A DNA stretch of 9,006 nucleotides from an uncultured Gemmatimonadota bacterium (GTDB lineage Bacteria; Gemmatimonadota; Gemmatimonadetes; Gemmatimonadales; Gemmatimonadaceae). The stretch lies in contig CAMLHT010000154.1 in NCBI GenBank assembly GCA_946479895.1, positions 1 to 9,006 on the forward strand, read 5' to 3'. The position numbers and the translations under genes are program-made. The first letter of the stretch is position 1. Every line of letters starts with the position of its first letter. Shown in pieces: positions 5,539-9,006 of this stretch. The notes under the pieces were generated by a model. It was not told where the DNA came from. It was given only the letters and a program-made list of their open reading frames with translations, and did no database searches.

Positions 5539-5539
5539 C

Positions 5540-6391
5540 ATGCGCGCCTTCTCCACCGCTCTCACCGCGTTCCGCCGCGCCCCCCTGCTCAGCTTCCTGA
5601 GCGTCACGACCATCGCGTTCTCGCTCTTCGCGTTCGGCCTGTTCGCGCTCGTCGCCCTGAACATCAGCGCCGCGCTCGACCAGGTCGAGGAGCGCGTCGA
5701 GATCCGTGCCTTCCTCGCGAAGGATGCCGAGATGGGCGTCGCCGCCGCCGCGGCCTCCGAGATCGGCAGCTACCCCGAAGTCCTCAAGGTCGACCTGGTC
5801 ACCCGCGACATGGCGCTGGAGCGCGCCCGCCGCGAGCTCGGCGAGTTCAAGGACGTGTTCGAGTCCGACTTCCTGCCGGCGTCGCTCGACATCAAGCTCC
5901 GCCCCGGCTACCGCACGCCGGAGGTCGTGAAGAACGTCGCGACCCGGCTCCGCCAGCTCGAGTTCGTCGACGACGTGCGCTTCGGCGAGGACTGGATCCG
6001 CCAGCTTTACCGCCTTCGCAACATCGCCGGCATCGTCGGACTGGGGCTGGGCATCGCCTTCGCCACGGTCGCGATCATCATCATCGGCGCCACGATCCGG
6101 ATGGCGATGCTGTCGCGGGCGAAGGAGATCTCGATCATGCAGCTCGTCGGCGCGACCGACGGCTACATCCGGCGTCCCTTCCTTATCGAAGGCGCGACGA
6201 AGGGGCTCGCCGGCGGGGCGCTGGCGCTGCTGATGTCGTGGGCGGCCATGCAGCTCGTCCAGCGCTACCTCAACTTCCAGACGGTCTTCTTCGATTCGCG
6301 GACGGCGGTCATCGGCATCGCGTGCGGCCTCATGATCGGGCTGGTCGGCAGCGCGCTCTCGGTCGGCCGGCACCTCCGCGCGGGCGCGTAG
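5540..6391 (+). CDS. ftsX: Cell-division permease-like protein FtsX
   Basis: This 283-residue inner-membrane partner of FtsE has the standard layout. A short cytosolic N-terminus (MRAFSTALTAFRRAPLLS) is followed by TM1 (about 19-41) and a periplasmic domain (about 44-160) carrying the hydrolase-activator docking region. TM2 (about 163-187) precedes a conserved cytosolic coupling segment, KEISIMQLVGATDGYIRRPF (195-214), and then TM3 (about 221-242) and TM4 (about 255-276). The four-TM plan, the EISIMxLVGAT motif and the position after ftsE identify it. The open frame extends upstream to 5450 inside ftsE, but the start is set at ATG 5540. This begins 1 nt after the ftsE stop and gives a normal FtsX N-terminus; the extra 30 residues would be an arginine/proline-rich shadow of ftsE. 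One base separates its stop from the next GTG start. Confidence 0.93.
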   Translation: MRAFSTALTAFRRAPLLSFLSVTTIAFSLFAFGLFALVALNISAALDQVEERVEIRAFLAKDAEMGVAAAAASEIGSYPEVLKVDLVTRDMALERARRELGEFKDVFESDFLPASLDIKLRPGYRTPEVVKNVATRLRQLEFVDDVRFGEDWIRQLYRLRNIAGIVGLGLGIAFATVAIIIIGATIRMAMLSRAKEISIMQLVGATDGYIRRPFLIEGATKGLAGGALALLMSWAAMQLVQRYLNFQTVFFDSRTAVIGIACGLMIGLVGSALSVGRHLRAGA

Positions 6392-6392
6392 C

Positions 6393-7583
6393 GTGCGCGG
6401 CCTCCGGCTCGCCGCGGTCGCCTTCGCGCTCGCCCTTCCGCACCTGGCGGCGGCACAGTCGTCGTCCGCCGCGCAACAGGCCGCCGAGCGCGAGCTCCGG
6501 GCCCAGCGCGACGAGATCGAGCGCGTGCGCCGCGAGCGGGAAGCGCTCGAGCGTGATGCCGCGGTCCTGCGGAACACCGCGCACGAGCTGGGCGACGAAG
6601 TCGCCAACCTGGACCGGCGCGTCGAGGCGAGCGCCCGGATCGTCCGCTCCATCGACCGGCAGCTCACGTTGATCTCGGATCAGGTCGAAGCCGCGTCGTC
6701 CAACATGGTGAAGGCCGAAGCGGAGCTGGTGACGCGGAAGGAGACGCTGGAGAAGCGCGTCGTGGACGTCTACAAGCGCGGCCCGATGTTCACCGCCGAG
6801 GCGATGCTGTCGGCGCACTCGTTCGGCGAGCTCGTCGCCCGATACAAGTATCTGCACGACCTGACGCTCCGCGACCGCGCCCTCGTGAGCCGCGTCGAGG
6901 AGCTGCGCAACCGCGTCGCCACGGAGCGCGACCGGCTCGTGACGCTCCAGGGGCAGCTCGAGTCGAGCCGTGCCGATCGCAAGCGGGAGGAGGAACGTCT
7001 CCGGGAGCTGGAGCGCGAGCAGGCGTCCAACCTGCGCGTCGTGCAGCAGCAGGCGAAGCGGGCCGAAGACCGGATCGCCCGGCTCAAGCGCACCGAGACG
7101 GAGATGCTCAACGTCCTCGCGGCGATGGAAGCCGCCCGCAAGAAGGCCGAGACGAGCCGCTCGGCGGCGACGCGCGCGGCCGCGGCGTCGAGCGCCATCC
7201 GCACGAGCGACTATGGCCGGCTCGACTGGCCGGTGGACGGAACGCTGGTCTACACCTTCGGCAAGGCGCACTGGAAGGGCATCGGCATCAGCGCGCCGGC
7301 GGGCACTCCGGTACGAAGCGTCGCCGCCGGCAAGGTGATGATGGTCCGGCCGCTCGGCACCTACGGCCTCACCGTGTTCCTCGATCACGGCGGCGGCGAT
7401 TACACGATCTACGGCTCGCTCAAGTCCGCGTCGGTGAAGGAGGGGCAGACGGTCGCCAAGGGAGACGTCGTCGGCCAGACGGGCGTCTCGGATCCGGACC
7501 TGCCCGCTCACCTGCACTTCGAGATCCGCACCGGCGGCCGCGAGGCGGTGGATCCCGTGAAGTGGCTCAGGGGCCGGAGATAG
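6393..7583 (+). CDS. envC: EnvC-like murein hydrolase activator with degenerate LytM/M23 domain
   Basis: This 396-residue exported protein would link FtsEX to cell-wall amidases. Residues 1-21 form a signal peptide (MRGLRLAAVAFALALPHLAAA) with likely cleavage after the AAA. Residues 25-260 are a long Arg/Glu/Ala-rich heptad-type coiled coil, the part that docks on FtsX in EnvC. Residues 278-394 are a LytM/peptidase M23 fold. The usual zinc-ligand motif HxGxD is WKGIG (Trp294, Gly298), and the YxHL His is Ser342 in YGSL. Only the final HLH (His373, His375) remains. Loss of metal ligands is the hallmark of activator-type LytM factors such as EnvC and NlpD, so this protein probably activates an amidase rather than cutting peptidoglycan itself. 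The start is GTG at 6393, 1 nt after the ftsX stop. The name is by analogy; the amidase partner is not in the window. Confidence 0.9.
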   Translation: MRGLRLAAVAFALALPHLAAAQSSSAAQQAAERELRAQRDEIERVRREREALERDAAVLRNTAHELGDEVANLDRRVEASARIVRSIDRQLTLISDQVEAASSNMVKAEAELVTRKETLEKRVVDVYKRGPMFTAEAMLSAHSFGELVARYKYLHDLTLRDRALVSRVEELRNRVATERDRLVTLQGQLESSRADRKREEERLRELEREQASNLRVVQQQAKRAEDRIARLKRTETEMLNVLAAMEAARKKAETSRSAATRAAAASSAIRTSDYGRLDWPVDGTLVYTFGKAHWKGIGISAPAGTPVRSVAAGKVMMVRPLGTYGLTVFLDHGGGDYTIYGSLKSASVKEGQTVAKGDVVGQTGVSDPDLPAHLHFEIRTGGREAVDPVKWLRGRR

Positions 7584-7603
7584 CGGGACGGACTGCTCAA
7601 CGT

Positions 7604-7622
7604 GGAGTGCTAGTTTTTTCGC
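7604..7622 (+). promoter_or_regulatory. T-rich junction before the zinc-protein gene: possible promoter or weak terminator
   Basis: In a 39-nt gap, ggag at 7604-7607 lies 15 nt before the next ATG, too far for a good ribosome site. The sequence tagtttttt at 7611-7619 is the only T-run nearby. It could be a -10-like element giving a nearly leaderless transcript starting at about 7623, or the U-tract of a weak intrinsic terminator after envC. The preceding arms ctc/gag with wobble extensions are short. No -35 box was recognised. Confidence 0.25.
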
Positions 7623-7838
7623 ATGGCCACGACGATCACCAAGCAGTGCACGGTCTGCCGGAAGTTCCGGCAGTACGACCCCGACGACAGCTATTGCGTC
7701 GAGTGCGGGCACGAGGGCCTCGAGACGGCGTGTTCGTGCGGGCGGGTCTTCGACTATCCGATTCCCGAGTCCGGCCCGGCCCATTGTCCGAGGTGCGGCA
7801 AGTCGTTCCGCGGGAAGCTGCCGGAGTTCGATGCCTAG
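7623..7838 (+). CDS. Small zinc-ribbon-like protein
   Basis: This 71-residue protein has four cysteine pairs: CTVC (9, 12), CVEC (25, 28), CSC (37, 39) and CPRC (55, 58). Spacing of 12 residues between the first two pairs and 15 between the last two fits two zinc-ribbon or rubredoxin-like knuckles in tandem; the third pair is a CxC rather than CxxC. The remainder is polar, with no signal peptide or membrane segment, so a cytosolic protein binding up to two zinc ions is likely. It overlaps nfo by 8 nt, and its last codons contain the GGAG that serves nfo, so the two genes are probably co-translated. A link to DNA repair is inferred only from this coupling. The protein family was not recognised. 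The start at 7623 is the first ATG and leaves a short N-terminus before Cys9. Confidence 0.75.
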   Translation: MATTITKQCTVCRKFRQYDPDDSYCVECGHEGLETACSCGRVFDYPIPESGPAHCPRCGKSFRGKLPEFDA

Positions 7839-8943
7839 GAAGCGCGTTGCGAAGAAGAAAAAGAGCGGATCCCGGCCTGCGGCAGGGATGACACGCGGGA
7901 AGGCGAAAGCCGCGAAGAACAAGGGGAAGAGCGGTTCCCTGCCTGCGGCAGGGACGACACGTGCGGTGACCAGGACGACGCGCGGCGTGAAGATGCTTCC
8001 CGAAGCGCGGAAGCAGTCGAGCAAGCGCGCCTTCGACAGGAAAACCGACAGCGCCGACGACCCGTCATGGGTTCCGCCCGTCTGGAACGACGACCTGCTG
8101 CTCGGCGCGCACGTTTCGATCGCGGGCGGCACGCACCACGCGCCCTTCCGCGCGCGCGCCACCGGCGCGACGGCCATGCAGATGTTCACCAAGATGGCCA
8201 ACCGATGGGCCGAGCGTGCCTGCGAGGACGAGGAATGCCGCTGCTTTCGCGATGCCCTCACGGGGACCGACGTGCGCGAGACCATGGCGCACGACTCCTA
8301 CCTCATCAATCTCGCGAGCCCGGACGCGAAGCTCCGCCGCCAGTCCATCGAGTCGTTCGTGGCCGAGCTCCAGCGCTGCGAGGCGCTGGGACTGACCTAC
8401 CTGGTGTCGCATCCGGGCAACTTCCTCGATGACCGGGCCAGCGGCCTTCAGCGCAACGCGGAGGGGATCACCGAGGCGCTCGAGCGCGTCCCGGGCCGCA
8501 CCATCCTGTGCATGGAGACAACGTCGGGCTCCGGCACGGCGCTCGGGGCGACCTTCGAGGAGCTGGCCGCCCTGTTCGAGCTGATCCCCGAGCCACATCG
8601 GTCCCGGCTCGGCGTCTGCGCCGACACCTGCCACGTCTACTCGGCGGGGTACGACCTCGCCCGGGACTTCGACGGCGTGTGGGCGAGGTTCTCGGACGTC
8701 GTGGGCTGGAGCCGCCTGCGGGTGATGCATCTGAACGACTCGAAGACCCCGTTCGCCTCCCGCCGCGACCGTCACGAGCTGATCGCGGAGGGTTCCCTGG
8801 GTGAGGCGCCCTTCCGGAGGATCATGACCGACCCCCGGTTCGACCGGATCCCGAAGATCCTGGAGACCCCGAAGCTGAACGATGCCACGGCAACGGATAC
8901 GCGCATGCTTCAACGCCTTCGGGGGTATAGGGGTCTGGCCTAA
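7831..8943 (+). CDS. nfo: Deoxyribonuclease IV (AP endonuclease Nfo) with extended basic N-terminus
   Basis: This is a 370-residue AP endonuclease of the Nfo family, which cuts 5' of abasic sites and cleans blocked 3' ends in base-excision repair through a trinuclear zinc centre in a TIM barrel. The barrel starts at LLLGAHVSIAGG (89-100). All nine metal ligands expected from E. coli Nfo are visible: His154 (AHDSYL), His194 (SHPGNF), Glu229 (METTSGSG), Asp265 and His268 (CADTCHVYSAGYD), His300 (VMHLNDSK), Asp313 and His315 (RRDRHELIAEG) and Glu345 (ILETP). The barrel is of normal length, but about 88 residues precede it. This tail is Lys/Arg-rich and includes two related segments (GSRPAAGMTR and GSLPAAGTTR) encoded by a palindromic repeat. 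ATG 7831 has GGAG 4 nt upstream. ATG 7993 (Met55) is a possible alternative start that would remove both repeats. Confidence 0.94.
   Translation: MPRKRVAKKKKSGSRPAAGMTRGKAKAAKNKGKSGSLPAAGTTRAVTRTTRGVKMLPEARKQSSKRAFDRKTDSADDPSWVPPVWNDDLLLGAHVSIAGGTHHAPFRARATGATAMQMFTKMANRWAERACEDEECRCFRDALTGTDVRETMAHDSYLINLASPDAKLRRQSIESFVAELQRCEALGLTYLVSHPGNFLDDRASGLQRNAEGITEALERVPGRTILCMETTSGSGTALGATFEELAALFELIPEPHRSRLGVCADTCHVYSAGYDLARDFDGVWARFSDVVGWSRLRVMHLNDSKTPFASRRDRHELIAEGSLGEAPFRRIMTDPRFDRIPKILETPKLNDATATDTRMLQRLRGYRGLA
7863..7895 (+). repeat. Palindromic 33-nt repeat inside nfo, copy 1
   Basis: This stretch matches 7929-7961 at 30 of 33 bases. Its centre is a palindrome of the form cccggcc-tgc-ggcaggg (one mismatch). 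It is translated as SGSRPAAGMT within the nfo extension. Confidence 0.75.
7929..7961 (+). repeat. Palindromic 33-nt repeat inside nfo, copy 2
   Basis: This is the second copy, exactly 66 nt after the first and so in the same frame. Its palindrome is perfect: ccctgcc (7937-7943), tgc loop, ggcaggg (7947-7953). Similarity extends upstream into the Lys-rich codons (gcgaagaa...aagagcgg), so a duplication of about 66 nt is one explanation. Confidence 0.75.
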
Positions 8944-8944
8944 T

Positions 8945-8979
8945 GGAGTGGGGGTGGGAGTGGGAGTGGGAGTGGGGGG
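8945..8979 (+). repeat. AGTGGG array with G-quadruplex motif after nfo
   Basis: Starting 2 nt after the nfo stop, G runs of 5, 3, 3, 3 and 6 (8950-8979) are separated by T or AGT. This is a canonical G-quadruplex pattern on the coding strand and would also form in the mRNA. It is the reverse complement of the CCCACT array at 96-148. The last 27 nt of the window (8980-9006) show no feature. Confidence 0.75.
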
Positions 8980-9006
8980 CATGGCCTGACCCAGTTCCTG
9001 CGCACA

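Noticed and set aside
5450..5539. Upstream extension of ftsX to an earlier ATG
   Set aside because: It would overlap ftsE by 89 nt and add an Arg/Pro-rich segment; ATG 5540 gives the normal FtsX N-terminus.
5522..6667. 381-codon - strand open frame opposite ftsX
   Set aside because: Low-complexity Arg/Ser/Ala/Asp translation and full overlap with ftsX, which has the expected membrane topology.
7284..7583. Active M23 endopeptidase at the end of envC
   Set aside because: The first zinc-ligand His, the Asp and the middle His are all replaced.
6330..8285. 651-codon - strand open frame opposite envC, the zinc protein and nfo
   Set aside because: It lies opposite three well-supported + genes, its composition is typical of antisense GC-rich frames, and no domain was recognised.

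Overview
The window is very GC-rich, with compact same-strand gene clusters. It looks like a chromosomal segment of a diderm (Gram-negative) bacterium. The FtsE-FtsX-EnvC set implies an outer membrane and septal peptidoglycan splitting. The strong third-position GC bias and general gene style would fit Gemmatimonadota or another high-GC soil lineage, but the sequence alone does not settle the phylum. All ten supported genes are on the + strand. No tRNA, rRNA, CRISPR array, transposase or phage gene was seen.

Region 1 (1-148) is intergenic: a G-quadruplex-type tract at 3-25 and a C-rich CCCAC/CCCACT array (96-148) that runs straight into the first start codon. Region 2 (149-2880) is a tightly coupled four-gene unit: a PfkB-family kinase, a STAS-like plus HATPase_c protein, a STAS-like protein with a possible winged-helix tail, and a small protein that may be a double-psi beta-barrel. 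The genes overlap by 4, 1 and 29 nt. The middle two resemble a partner-switching (anti-sigma/anti-anti-sigma type) module. Its pairing with a sugar or nucleoside kinase is the best candidate here for an undescribed regulatory system.

Region 3 (2881-3673) is about 790 nt with no credible gene but dense structure. Two related elements of about 95 nt (2903-2997 and 3437-3529) lie in opposite orientation, and each can fold back on itself. Between them are two 45-nt direct repeats, each followed by a C/G palindrome (one containing a C8G17 run), and an alternating-CG hairpin. A 7-nt tandem repeat and a short dyad lie just before the next gene.

Region 4 (3674-7583) is a cell-envelope operon: an AI-2E family permease, ftsE, ftsX and an EnvC-type activator with a degenerate LytM domain. 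FtsE and FtsX would form an inner-membrane ABC complex at the divisome. The exported coiled-coil/LytM protein would pass its ATPase-driven signal to a cell-wall amidase. The role of the AI-2E permease in this operon is unknown.

Region 5 (7623-8943) holds a small four-CxxC-type zinc protein overlapping a deoxyribonuclease IV (nfo) gene. The nfo N-terminus is extended by a basic, repeat-bearing tail in which two copies of a palindromic 33-nt repeat are translated in frame. An AGTGGG array capable of forming a G-quadruplex follows the nfo stop codon. It is the reverse complement of the array upstream of the first gene, so the window is bracketed by the same simple repeat in opposite orientation.
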